Assembly: GCF_017592555.1 (NCBI RefSeq)
Contig: NZ_JAGFNS010000051.1
Location: 1-39,663 of the forward strand
Reading direction: 5' to 3'
DNA from: Actinoplanes flavus
Lineage (GTDB): Bacteria > Actinomycetota > Actinomycetes > Mycobacteriales > Micromonosporaceae
Length of the DNA stretch: 39,663 bases
Positions 15,976 to 24,800 of this stretch are shown one piece after another. The notes beneath the pieces were generated by a model. The model was not told the DNA's origin. It ran no database searches and saw only the letters and a list, made by a program, of their open reading frames with translations. The first letter of the stretch is position 1. Every line of letters begins with the position of its first letter. Made by a program: the position numbers and the translations under genes.

Positions 15976-16689
15976 TCAGCGCCGTGGATCCCAGACGAAG
16001 ACCCGGGTGGCCGCCGCGACCGCCGGCACCGCCGTGACGAGCAGCAGCGCCGTCACCACCGGCCACCCGTCCGCGCCGGGCACCCGCCAGGCGATCCGGG
16101 CCAGCTGGGTGATCGCGGCCCCGGGCAGCAGCGTCATCGCCCAGCCGACGTCGGCCGCCGGGGTGCGGGCCACCCACAGCGCGCCGCCGAGGAACACCAG
16201 CGCGATCGGCGTGGTCGTCAGCTGCGCCAGTTCCGGCGCCGAGGTGACGGCCGCGGTCAGGGCGGCCAGCGCGCCGGCCGTCACGATTCCGGCCAGGACG
16301 GCCGGCACCAGCGGGCCGGGCCGGATCCCGCGCAGGTCCAGGGCGGCCGACAGCAGCAGCACCTGGGCCAGGGTCAGCACCGCGGGCGGGGTCAGGACGG
16401 CGGCCAGGATCGCCGTGTCGGAGGCGCCGCTGCCACGCAACCGGCGCAGCACGTTCTGCTGCCGGCGCGACGCCAGGGTGGTGGTGCCGGAGACGTACGC
16501 GGTGAGCGTGATCAGCGTGACCAGCAGCAGCCCGGCGGCCGTTCCCGGTCCGGCCCGCCCGGTGTCCGCCTCCGCCGCGAGGATCAGCCCGCCGAGCGCC
16601 AGCGGCAGCACCGCACCCATCGCCAGGGCGAACGCGCTGCGGCGCAGCATGGTGAACTCAGCGCCGGCGATCAGCAGCCAGGCCCTCAT
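15976..16689 (-). CDS. ABC-2-type transporter permease
   Basis: A 237-residue membrane protein with about six hydrophobic segments, starting MRAWLLIAGAEFTMLRRSAFAL and containing LRRLRGSGASDTAILAAVL, the cytoplasmic loop typical of ABC-2 drug/lipid exporter permeases. It pairs with the ATPase encoded immediately upstream: the ATG overlaps the ATPase stop (ATGA), giving translational coupling. The substrate is unknown. It lies divergent from a DesK/NarL-type pair, an arrangement typical of antibiotic- or membrane-stress-induced exporters. Confidence 0.87.
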   Translation of the reverse strand: MRAWLLIAGAEFTMLRRSAFALAMGAVLPLALGGLILAAEADTGRAGPGTAAGLLLVTLITLTAYVSGTTTLASRRQQNVLRRLRGSGASDTAILAAVLTPPAVLTLAQVLLLSAALDLRGIRPGPLVPAVLAGIVTAGALAALTAAVTSAPELAQLTTTPIALVFLGGALWVARTPAADVGWAMTLLPGAAITQLARIAWRVPGADGWPVVTALLLVTAVPAVAAATRVFVWDPRR

Positions 16690-17297
16690 CGCAGCACCCC
16701 GCCGTCCATGATCACGATCCGGTCGGCGTGCCCCGCCGCCTCTTCCGGATAGTGGGTGCTGACCAGGATCGACGTGCCGGCGTCGCGCTGTTCCCGCAGC
16801 AGCTTCCAGGTCCGGGCCCGGGAGTCCGGGTCGAGCCCGGAGGTCGGCTCGTCGAGCAGCAGCAACCGTGGCCGTCCGCACAGGGCGACGGCCAGATCCA
16901 GGCGGCGCCGCTCTCCGCCGGACAGCAACCGCACCCGCAGTCCGGCGCGGTGCTCCAGGTCCACCGCGCCGAGCAGGTCACCGCTGACCGGGCGGCGGTG
17001 CAGGCGCAGCCACAACCGCAGCGTCTCGGCCACCGTGAGATCCGGCGCCAGGCCGCTGTCCTGCGGGACCACGCCCACCTCGGTGGCGAGGCGGCGGCGT
17101 TCGGCGTACGGATCCCGGCCCAGCACCCGGATCGTGCCACCGGCCGGTCGCCGGTGCCCGAGCAGCAACTCCATGGTGGTGGTCTTCCCGGCGCCGTTCA
17201 CGCCCACCAGGGCGACCATCTCCCCGGCAGCAACGTCGAGATCAACACCGCGAGGGCCGTACGCGAACCGCAGCCCCCGGCACGAAACAGCATTCAT
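16686..17297 (-). CDS. ABC exporter ATP-binding protein
   Basis: A 203-residue ATPase, short for the family but complete in motifs: Walker A GVNGAGKTT, Q-loop VVPQD, signature LLSGGERRR, Walker B LLLLDEPTSGLD and H-loop VSTHYPEEA. It would dimerise and power the permease encoded 4 nt into its stop codon. ATG 17297 has no ribosome site; GATAGT at 17310-17305 lies at the right distance for a leaderless transcript. Expression is probably controlled by the divergent two-component system. Confidence 0.88.
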   Translation of the reverse strand: MNAVSCRGLRFAYGPRGVDLDVAAGEMVALVGVNGAGKTTTMELLLGHRRPAGGTIRVLGRDPYAERRRLATEVGVVPQDSGLAPDLTVAETLRLWLRLHRRPVSGDLLGAVDLEHRAGLRVRLLSGGERRRLDLAVALCGRPRLLLLDEPTSGLDPDSRARTWKLLREQRDAGTSILVSTHYPEEAAGHADRIVIMDGGVLR

Positions 17298-17356
17298 GCC
17301 GTCGACTATCAGCGCCGGCCCGCCCGGGTCGTAGTGTCAGGCGCACACCGGCCCGC

Positions 17357-17370
17357 ATGACAGATGTCAT
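17357..17370. promoter_or_regulatory. Palindromic operator candidate between ABC exporter and two-component system
   Basis: ATGACA (17357-17362), two bases, TGTCAT (17365-17370) form a perfect inverted repeat in the 115-bp divergent gap. A further TGTCA half-site lies at 17335-17339. The position fits a binding site for the NarL-type regulator encoded at 18483, affecting both directions. Confidence 0.45.
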
Positions 17371-17412
17371 CGATTCCCGCGTCCCGGCCGGATCGAACCG
17401 CATCATGGTGGC

Positions 17413-18486
17413 GTGACATCACTGCGCCGCTTCACCTGGTACACCCTGCTCGCCTGCCTGGCCGGCGTTGTGCTGCTCGTCGTCTTCGAAGTACCGGGCA
17501 CCACGGCACGGGCCGTCGTGTTCGCCGTGGTGGCGCCGGTGTGCCTGGTCGCCGGCCGGCTCCTGGCCGCACCGGTCCTCGGCACGCCACCGCCACCGGC
17601 CGCCGTGACGATCGCCGCCGCGGCGGGCGCGGCGGGCCTCCTGCTGTACTCGCGGATCGACGGTGCGGGCGGATTCCCGTGGGTGCTGCCGTTGGCCGCC
17701 GTGCTTGCCGGCGTGCCCCGTGCGCTGTGGCCGGCCGGCCTGGCGCTGGGGTTCGCCGCCTCCCTGGCCGGTGGCCGGCACGACCTCGGCGGCGCCCTTT
17801 CCGACACCGCCATCGCGGCCCTGTGCACGGCCTCGCTCTACGCCCAGATCTGGATCTGCACCGTCGCGGAACGCCTCGACCGGGCCCGCCACACCGAGCG
17901 GACCACCGCGGTCACCGGCGAGCGCCGCCGGTTCGCCGCCGAACTGCACGACATCCAGGGCCACAATCTGCAGGTCATCGCGCTGAAGAGTGAACTGGCC
18001 GAACGGCTCGCCGCCACCGACCCGGTCCGTGCCGCCGAACAGATGCGCGAGGTGCAGGAACTGGCCCGGCAGGCGCTGGGCGACACCCGGGAGCTGGTCC
18101 GCGGCTACCGGTCGGTGTCCCTGGACACCGAGATCGCCAATGCGGCCAGAGTCCTCGACGCCGCCGGGATCCGGTCATCGATCTCGCTGCCGCCCGATCC
18201 GCCGGTCCTCCCACCGGCCGTGGAGAACCTGCTCGGCCTGGTCGTGCGCGAGTGCACCACCAACGTGCTGCGGCACAGCACGGCCGCCCGCTGCGAGATC
18301 GCGCTGACCGGCGACGTGGCGCTGCGGTTCGTCAACGACAACCCGATCGACGGCCCGGACGGACCGGCGGGCGGCCTGGCCGGGCTCCGCGACCGGCTCA
18401 CGGCCGCCGGTGGCAGTCTGCGATTCCGGCGTACGGACGGCGAGTTCACCGTGACGGCGGCCCTGCCGGTGGCGGCGGCCCGGTGA
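17413..18486 (+). CDS. DesK-type sensor histidine kinase
   Basis: A 357-residue kinase. The first 150 residues hold about five membrane segments with no large external domain, suggesting that it senses membrane state or a membrane-active compound. The HisKA_3 motif is RRRFAAELHDIQGHNLQ with the phosphorylated H179. The ATPase part has ENLLGLVVRECTTNVLRHS, FVNDN and GGLAGLRDRL. It starts with GTG 17413. The stop overlaps the next gene's GTG (GTGA), so kinase and regulator are translated together. Likely target: the divergent ABC exporter. Confidence 0.88.
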   Translation: MTSLRRFTWYTLLACLAGVVLLVVFEVPGTTARAVVFAVVAPVCLVAGRLLAAPVLGTPPPPAAVTIAAAAGAAGLLLYSRIDGAGGFPWVLPLAAVLAGVPRALWPAGLALGFAASLAGGRHDLGGALSDTAIAALCTASLYAQIWICTVAERLDRARHTERTTAVTGERRRFAAELHDIQGHNLQVIALKSELAERLAATDPVRAAEQMREVQELARQALGDTRELVRGYRSVSLDTEIANAARVLDAAGIRSSISLPPDPPVLPPAVENLLGLVVRECTTNVLRHSTAARCEIALTGDVALRFVNDNPIDGPDGPAGGLAGLRDRLTAAGGSLRFRRTDGEFTVTAALPVAAAR

Positions 18487-19085
18487 TCCGGCTGCTTCTC
18501 GCCGACGACGAGGGCCTGATCCGGGGCGCCCTCGCCGCCCTGCTGGCCCTGGAACCGGACCTGACCGTGGTGGGTGAGGCCGCCGACAGTGTGACCGCGG
18601 TCCAGGTGGCTCTGCGGGAACGCCCGGATCTCGCGGTCCTCGACCTGGAGATGCCGCCCGGTGACGGGTTACGGGCGGCCACCGAGATCCGGTCGAAGCT
18701 CGGCATCCCGGTGGTCCTGGTGACCCGCCATGCCCGCCCGGCCGTGCTGCGCCGGGCCCTGGCCGCCGGGGTCGCCGGGTTCGTACCGAAGACCACCCCG
18801 GCCGCCCGCCTCGCCGAGATCATCCGGACCGTGCACTCCGGCCGCCGCTACGTGGACCCGGAGATCGCGGCGAGCGCCCTGACCGAGGACGCGTGCCCCC
18901 TCACCGACCGTGAGCTGGAGATCCTGGCCGTGGTCCGCGGTGGCGCGCCGATCGCCGAGGTGGCCGCCGCCGTGCACCTGGCCCCCGGCACGGTCCGCAA
19001 CTATCTCTCCGCGGCGATGGCCAAGCTCGGCGCCGACACCCGCCACGCGGCCGCCCACCACGCCTGGCAGCAGGGCTGGATCTGA
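18483..19085 (+). CDS. NarL/LuxR-type response regulator
   Basis: A 200-residue regulator. The receiver domain has the acidic pocket D8/D9, the phosphorylated D54 (AVLDLEMP) and the conserved lysine in GFVPKTTP. The C-terminal LuxR helix-turn-helix reads LTDRELEILAVVRGG, followed by IAEVAAAVHLAPGTVRNYLSAAMAKLG. GTG 18483 overlaps the kinase stop by four bases. It would bind DNA as a phosphorylated dimer, probably at the palindrome in front of the ABC exporter. Confidence 0.9.
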   Translation: MIRLLLADDEGLIRGALAALLALEPDLTVVGEAADSVTAVQVALRERPDLAVLDLEMPPGDGLRAATEIRSKLGIPVVLVTRHARPAVLRRALAAGVAGFVPKTTPAARLAEIIRTVHSGRRYVDPEIAASALTEDACPLTDRELEILAVVRGGAPIAEVAAAVHLAPGTVRNYLSAAMAKLGADTRHAAAHHAWQQGWI

Positions 19086-19163
19086 ACGCCACATCCGGCG
19101 GCGGAGGAGGTGGTGGTCACGCTCGGCTGACGGTCTTGATCATGTGTGGTTGGATCCCGGGCT

Positions 19164-19520
19164 GTGACGACACCGACCGCAGCGGCGCAGCCCGGCTGGT
19201 TCACCCGGGAGCGCTACGGCACCCCCGCGACGGTGGGGATCGCCGTGCTGGCCCTCCTCGGCCTGCTGATCTTCGCCGCCTACACGCTGTCCGAGGGTGG
19301 CCACCTGATGTCGAGCGCCTGCATCGGCGACACCGGCCAGATGGTCTGCCCGATCGACGGCCCGGACTGGGTCCGCCCGGTGCCCGGCGCCGCCGTGCTC
19401 CTGGGCCTGCTGGCGGGCCTGGCCGGTTCCGCCGTGGGCCGCCCGCTGCGCCGCCCCGGCCTGGTCGCCGGCTTCGTGTGGGTGACCGTCGCTCTGATCC
19501 TCACCCGGGTGGCCGGGTAG
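19164..19520 (+). CDS. Small membrane protein, unknown function
   Basis: A 118-residue protein with three hydrophobic segments (VGIAVLALLGLLIFAAYTL, VLLGLLAGLAGSAVG and LVAGFVWVTVALIL). Two cysteines (SACIGDTGQMVCPIDG) lie in the loop after the first segment and may form a disulfide outside the cell. Codon use is normal for the window. The start is uncertain: GTG 19164 or GTG 19146, neither with a clear ribosome site. I do not recognise a family; it follows the two-component system by 78 bp and may be independent. Confidence 0.65.
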   Translation: MTTPTAAAQPGWFTRERYGTPATVGIAVLALLGLLIFAAYTLSEGGHLMSSACIGDTGQMVCPIDGPDWVRPVPGAAVLLGLLAGLAGSAVGRPLRRPGLVAGFVWVTVALILTRVAG

Positions 19521-19616
19521 CGCCGCGAGGGATGACCGAAGTGGTATGGGCCCGCCGCGCATCGGTTCGTTCACACTGAGAGCTGTCTATACAGCCTGGT
19601 GAACGGAGCTCCCCCC

Positions 19617-20792
19617 ATGCCCGCTCCCACCGTCCATCGGCGCATCCTGGCGCTGCTGATACCGGTCCTCGCCGGCCTGCTGGTCGCCTCCGTCACGGTG
19701 CTCCGGGCGCCGTCGGCGGCGGCCGCCGCACCGCTGACGGTCGCCCAGGCGATCAGCGGCCAGGGCGGGACCGGCACCGTCGTCGGCTACATCGTCGGCG
19801 AACCCACCGCCACCGACACCGTCCGGTTCAGCTCCTTCCTCGGCGACACGGCCCTGGCCATCGCCGACAGCGCGACCGAGACCAGTACCAGCCGGATGCT
19901 GTACGTCCAGATCACCAGCTCCTACCGCTCGGCGTTCGGGCTGGCCGGCAACCCGTCGAACATCGGCCGGACGCTCACCGTCACCGGCACGCTGACCGCC
20001 TACTTCGCGCACGCCGGCCTCAAGTCGCCGACCGCCATGACGTTCGGCGCCACGGCCACGACCAGCCCGACCGCCACGGCCGGCCCGACGGCCTCCAGCA
20101 GCACCGACACCTACTACGCGGCGGCGCTCGGCAAATCCGGGTCCAGCCTGAGGTCGGCGCTGCACACGATCATCTCGACCGGGGTCACCACGATGTCGTA
20201 CGACGCGGTCTGGAACGCCTTGAAGGTCACCGACCAGGACCCGGCGAACTCGGCGAACGTGATCCTGCTGTATTCCGGGATCAGCCGGTCCAAGACCCTC
20301 AACGGCGGGGCGACCGGCAACTGGAACCGGGAGCACGTGTGGCCGCAGTCGCACGGTGACTTCGGCACCGCCAACGGTCCCGGCACCGACCTGCACCACC
20401 TGCGGCCCGAGGACGTCACGATCAACGCGCTGCGCGGCAACAAGGACTTCGACACGGGCGGCACCGCGGTCTCCGGCGCCACCGGCAACTACACCGACGC
20501 CGACTCGTGGGAGCCGCGCGCCGCGATCAAGGGCGACGTGGCCCGGATGGTGTTCTACATGGCGGTGCGCTACGAGGGCGGCGACTCGTGGGCGAACCTG
20601 GAGCTCAACAACTCGACCGCGAACGGCTCGAACCCGTACCTCGGAAAGCTCTCCACCCTGCTGGCGTGGCACACGCAGGACCCGCCGTCGGCGGCCGAGC
20701 GGACCCGCAACCAGGTCGTCTACGCGAGTTACCAGCACAACCGGAACCCGTTCATCGACCACCCCGAGTGGGCGGCCTCGATCTTCGGGTGA
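19617..20792 (+). CDS. Secreted endonuclease I-family nuclease with N-terminal OB-like domain
   Basis: A 391-residue exported nuclease. The first 38 residues are a signal peptide (RR, long hydrophobic run, SAAAAAP). Residues about 40-150 look like an OB-fold (DUF6359-type, LTVAQAISGQGGTGTVVGYIVG), followed by a Thr/Ala/Ser linker. The catalytic part is endonuclease I: NWNREHVWPQSHG (about 238-250), DLHHLRP, and AAIKGDVARMVFYMAVRY, with the catalytic His in REHVWP and metal ligands nearby. It would degrade DNA or RNA outside the cell, for nutrient recycling. ATG 19617 has CGGAG eight bases upstream; GTG 19599 is an alternative. Confidence 0.87.
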   Translation: MPAPTVHRRILALLIPVLAGLLVASVTVLRAPSAAAAAPLTVAQAISGQGGTGTVVGYIVGEPTATDTVRFSSFLGDTALAIADSATETSTSRMLYVQITSSYRSAFGLAGNPSNIGRTLTVTGTLTAYFAHAGLKSPTAMTFGATATTSPTATAGPTASSSTDTYYAAALGKSGSSLRSALHTIISTGVTTMSYDAVWNALKVTDQDPANSANVILLYSGISRSKTLNGGATGNWNREHVWPQSHGDFGTANGPGTDLHHLRPEDVTINALRGNKDFDTGGTAVSGATGNYTDADSWEPRAAIKGDVARMVFYMAVRYEGGDSWANLELNNSTANGSNPYLGKLSTLLAWHTQDPPSAAERTRNQVVYASYQHNRNPFIDHPEWAASIFG

Positions 20793-20804
20793 GCCCGGCC
20801 CCCC

Positions 20805-20839
20805 GGAGCGGCCACCGTCGACCCGGCGGTGGCCGCTTC
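20805..20839. terminator. Bidirectional hairpin terminator
   Basis: AGCGGCCACCG (20807-20817) and CGGTGGCCGCT (20827-20837) are perfect complements across a 9-nt loop, extendable by two pairs. It lies between the convergent endonuclease and hydrolase genes. Confidence 0.75.
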
Positions 20840-20843
20840 CCCG

Positions 20844-21698
20844 TCATGCCGGGGCGGAGAGGTGCCGGTGCAGGAACGCCGCCGCCGACTCGGCCGCCCG
20901 GGTGACGTGCGGCTCCACGTCGTACAGGTCGATGTGCTCCGTCGCGTCCAGCCAGACCAGTTCCTTCGGGCCGGGCGCCGCGTCGTACGCCGCCTCGGCG
21001 AGTTCCGGGGAGCAGTAGGCGTCGACGCGGCCGTGCACGATCAGCAGCGGGGTGGAACCCAGCAGCGGGGCGGCGCCGAGGGCGTCCAGGGTCATCAGCG
21101 AGTGCAGGGAGCCGTAGGTGACCCGGTTCTCCCAGTGGCCGGCGGTGCCCCGGGCGGTGCCGTAGTAGGCGTACGGCTCGTCGCCGCCCATGGCCGCCGT
21201 GCCACCGCCGGGCGCGACGGCGGGCAGCTCCTCGTCGTACCGGTCGATGAAGGACCGGATCGCCGCGCGATAGCCCTCCGGATCGCCGGCGCTGAACCGG
21301 GCCGGGCTGTTGTACGCCCCGGCGATCCCCACCACCGCCCGGATGCGCGGATCGGTGGCGGCGGCCCGCACCGCGTAGCCGCCGCCGAGGCACACCCCGA
21401 CCACCGCCACCCGGTCGGTGTGCTCGCCGAGCAGGCTCACGGCGGCCCGCAGGTCGGACAGTTTGCCCTGGCTGTCCTCATGCGCCCGGCGGCCGCCGCT
21501 CTCCCCGAACCCGCGGTGGTCGAACGCCAGCGTGGTGAACCCGCGGTCGTGCAGCAGCGCCGCGTAGGTGCCGACGACCTGTTCCTTGACTCCGGTGAAC
21601 GGCCCGGTCAGCACCACCCCGGGCGCTCCGTCCGCGGCGACCGACAGGTTTCCGGCGAGGGCGATCCCGTCGGCGGTGAACGTGACCTGTTTCGACAT
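20844..21698 (-). CDS. Alpha/beta hydrolase with Cys nucleophile (dienelactone-hydrolase-like)
   Basis: A 284-residue alpha/beta hydrolase. The nucleophile elbow is GVCLGGG, with cysteine C103 instead of serine, as in dienelactone hydrolases. The likely acid is D226 (VHGRVDAYC) and the base H255 (DATEHIDLYD). It contains FDHRGFGESGG after strand four. There is no signal peptide, so it acts in the cytoplasm on an unknown ester, thioester or lactone. ATG 21698 has AAGGGGAAG upstream. It is divergent from the large synthase operon; with no shared operon, a role in that pathway is open. Confidence 0.85.
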   Translation of the reverse strand: MSKQVTFTADGIALAGNLSVAADGAPGVVLTGPFTGVKEQVVGTYAALLHDRGFTTLAFDHRGFGESGGRRAHEDSQGKLSDLRAAVSLLGEHTDRVAVVGVCLGGGYAVRAAATDPRIRAVVGIAGAYNSPARFSAGDPEGYRAAIRSFIDRYDEELPAVAPGGGTAAMGGDEPYAYYGTARGTAGHWENRVTYGSLHSLMTLDALGAAPLLGSTPLLIVHGRVDAYCSPELAEAAYDAAPGPKELVWLDATEHIDLYDVEPHVTRAAESAAAFLHRHLSAPA

Positions 21699-21883
21699 GC
21701 GGCGCTTCCCCTTCGACGTCCGTCGTTGCGTGCATCGAACCTAGGCCGCGCCGGTGGCCGGTGACCACACCGGGCTCAAAATCGGTCTAAAACGGGGCAT
21801 AACCGGCCAAAGTGAAGATCGTTAAGTGCAGTATCGGTGGTCGTGGGCGGCACCACCGGGTGAGCCGGGGGGACTACACCGAA
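21699..21883 (+). promoter_or_regulatory. Divergent upstream region of the synthase operon
   Basis: This 185-bp gap separates the hydrolase start from the first synthase gene. Bases about 21775-21835 are clearly richer in A/T than the surroundings, with AAAATCGG, TAAAACGGGG and GTTAAGTGCAGTATCGG, so the operon promoter probably lies there; I cannot fix the hexamers. A GGGGGGA ribosome site (21867-21873) precedes the GTG start at 21884 by 10 nt. No other promoter-sized gap exists until 36.6 kb, so all six synthase-operon genes likely depend on this region. Confidence 0.45.
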
Positions 21884-24800
21884 GTGAACACTGCAACGAT
21901 CATGGCCGTCACCCCCTTCGGGCTCCCGGACGGGCGGCTGCTGGCCGCCTGCTGCCGGGCCGGAGCGCAGGGCGTGCTGGATCTCAGCGGACACGACGGT
22001 CCGGCGACCGCCGAACTGCGGCGGGCGGCACGGTGGACGCCGGGCCGGTTCGGGGTACGGGTGAACACCACCCTGACGGCGGCCGACCTGCCGGAACAGG
22101 TGGACACCGTGGTCGTGCCGGCCGGGATCGGCGCCGCGGCCTGGGGCGGCCGGACCGTGCTCGCCGAGGTGACCGGCCTGGTCCAGGCCCGCGCCGCGAT
22201 CGGCGACGGCGCCGACGGCCTGCTCGCCCGCGGCACCGAGACCGGCGACCCGGACGCCGGACTGTCCGTCTTCGTCCTGCTCCAGCAACTGCTCGCCGAA
22301 CTCGGCGTGCCGGTGTGGGCGTGGGGCGGCATCGGCCCGCACACCGCGGCGGCCGCGATCGCCGGGGGAGCGGCCGGCGTCGTCCTCGACACGGCTCTGG
22401 CGCTGCTGCCGGAAGCCTGCCCGCCGCCGGCGATGGCCGCCGCGCTGACCCGGCCCACCTCGGGCGGCGGCCTGGACGCGTACCTGGCCGGCGACCTCGC
22501 CCGCCGCCACCGCGACGTGCCCGGCGTGATCCGGGCGATCCGGGCGGCCGTCGCATCCGGGCGCACCGCCCCCGCCCTCGGACCGGGCGCCCCGCTCGCC
22601 CGGCGGCTCGGCACCACCCTCCCGGTGGTCCAGGGACCGATGACCCGGGTCAGCGACCGTCCCGAGCTGGCGGCCGCGGTCGCCGCCGGAGGCGGGCTGC
22701 CCTGTGTCGCGTTGTCGCTCGCCGACGGCAAGACCAGCCAGTCCCTGCTGCGGGCGACGGCGCTCGCGGTGGCCGGGCGACCGTGGGCGGCCGGCATCCT
22801 CGGCTTCGCCCCGGAGGAGACCCGCGCCGCCCAGCTCGACGCCATCCTGGCGACCCGGCCGGCCGCCGTGATCATCGCCGGTGGCCGCCCCGACCAGGCG
22901 GCCCGGCTGGAGTCGGCGGGCGTCGCCGCGTTCCTGCACGTGCCGTCGCCCGGCCTGCTGCGGCAGTTCCTCGGCGCCGGGGCCCGCCGGTTCGTCTTCG
23001 AAGGCGCCGAATGCGGCGGGCACATCGGCCCGGCCAGCAGTTTCGCTCTCTGGCAGGCGCAGATCCCGGTGCTGCTCGACTGGCTGGACGAGCACCCCGG
23101 CGACCACCTCGACGTGCTGTTCGCCGGTGGCGTGCACGACGCCCGTTCGGCGGCCATGGCGACCGCCGCCGCGGCGCCGCTGGCCGCCCGCGGCGCCGGG
23201 GTGGGCCTGCTCATGGGTACGGCGTACCTGTTCACCGCGGAGGCGGTCGGCTCGGGCGCGATCGGGCCGGTGTTCCAGCAGGAGATGCTGCGGGCCCGCG
23301 CCACCACCGTCCTGGAGACCGCTCCCGGCCACCTGACCCGCTGCGTGGACAGCCCGTACGCCGCCGAGTTCGCCGCCGCCCGGGACCGGCTGCGTGCCGC
23401 CGGAACACCGGACCGGGAGATCTGGGCCGCGCTGGAACGCCTCAACCTGGGCCGGCTGCGACTGGCCAGCAAGGGCCTGCGGCGTACCGACGGGGGTCTG
23501 GAACCGGTCGACGAGCGGGTGCAGCGCGACGCCGGCCTGTTCATGGCCGGTCAGGTGGCCGTGCTGCGCGACGCCGTCACCACCGTGGCCGAACTGCACG
23601 CCGACGTGACGGCCGGCGCCGCCGCGTGGCTGGCCGTGCCGCCGGCCGACGCCGGAGCGGGGCCGGAACCGGAACGCGCCGCCGCACCGCTGGACGTGGC
23701 GATCGTCGGCCTGGCCGGCATCTTCGCCGGCGCCCGGGACACCGCCGCGTTCTGGTCGCAGGTGGTGGCCGGCACCGACGCCATCACCGAGGTGCCGGCC
23801 GACCGGTGGGACCCGGACCGGCACGACGTGCCGTCGCGGTGGGGCGGCTTCCTGCCCCGGGTGCCGGTCGACCCGGTCGCCTGGGGCATCCCGCCGGCGT
23901 CGCTGGCCGCCATCGAACCGGTGCAGCTGCTCGCCCTGGAGACGGCCGGGCGGGCCCTCGCCGACGCCGGATACCAGCCGTTCCCGGACGCGCCGGGCGG
24001 CGGGCGCGCGTTCGACCGGTCCCGGACCGCGGTGATCTTCGGCGCCGAGTCCGGCGGCGAACTGGCGCACGCGCTCACCCTGCGGGCCGTGCTGCCCGCC
24101 TACCTGGACGAGGTGCCCGAGGCCCTCGGCGCACAACTGCCCGGCTTCACCGAGGACACCTTCCCCGGCGTGCTCGCCAACGTGATCACCGGCCGGATCG
24201 CCAACCGGATGGACCTCGGCGGCGCCAACTACATCGTCGACGCCGCCTGCGCCTCCTCGCTGGCCGCCCTCGACGCCGCCTGCCGCGAACTGGTCACCGG
24301 CAGCGCCGACCTGGTGCTGTGCGGCGGCGCCGACACCCACAACAGCCTGCTCGACTACCGGCACTTCGCGGCCGCCGGGGCGCTGTCGCCGACCGGCCGG
24401 TCCCGTCCCTTCGACGCCGCCGCCGACGGCATCGCGCTCGGCGAGGGCGTCGGCTGCCTGGTGCTCAAACGGCTGGCCGACGCCGAACGCGACGGCGACC
24501 GGGTGTACGCGGTGATCGGCGGCGTCGGCAGCGCCAGCGACGGCCGGGCCCGCGGCCTGACCGCGCCCCGCCCCGAGGGCCAGCGGGCGGCACTGCTGCG
24601 CGCCTACCGGCAGGCCGGGGTGTCACCGGCCGAGGTGGGGCTGGTCGAGGCGCACGGCACCGGCACGGTGGTCGGCGACCGTACCGAGCTGGCCACCCTC
24701 ACCGGAGTGTTCGCCGAGGCCGGCGCGGCTCCCGGCACGGCGGCGCTCGGCTCGGTGAAGTCGCAGATCGGCCACACCAAGTGCGCGGCCGGCATGGCCG

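Noticed and set aside
21776..24364. A long minus-strand open frame opposite the synthase A gene
   Set aside because: Composition is Gly/Arg/Gln-rich with no motif; the plus-strand frame has clear NMO and KS domains. Such shadows are expected in very GC-rich DNA.
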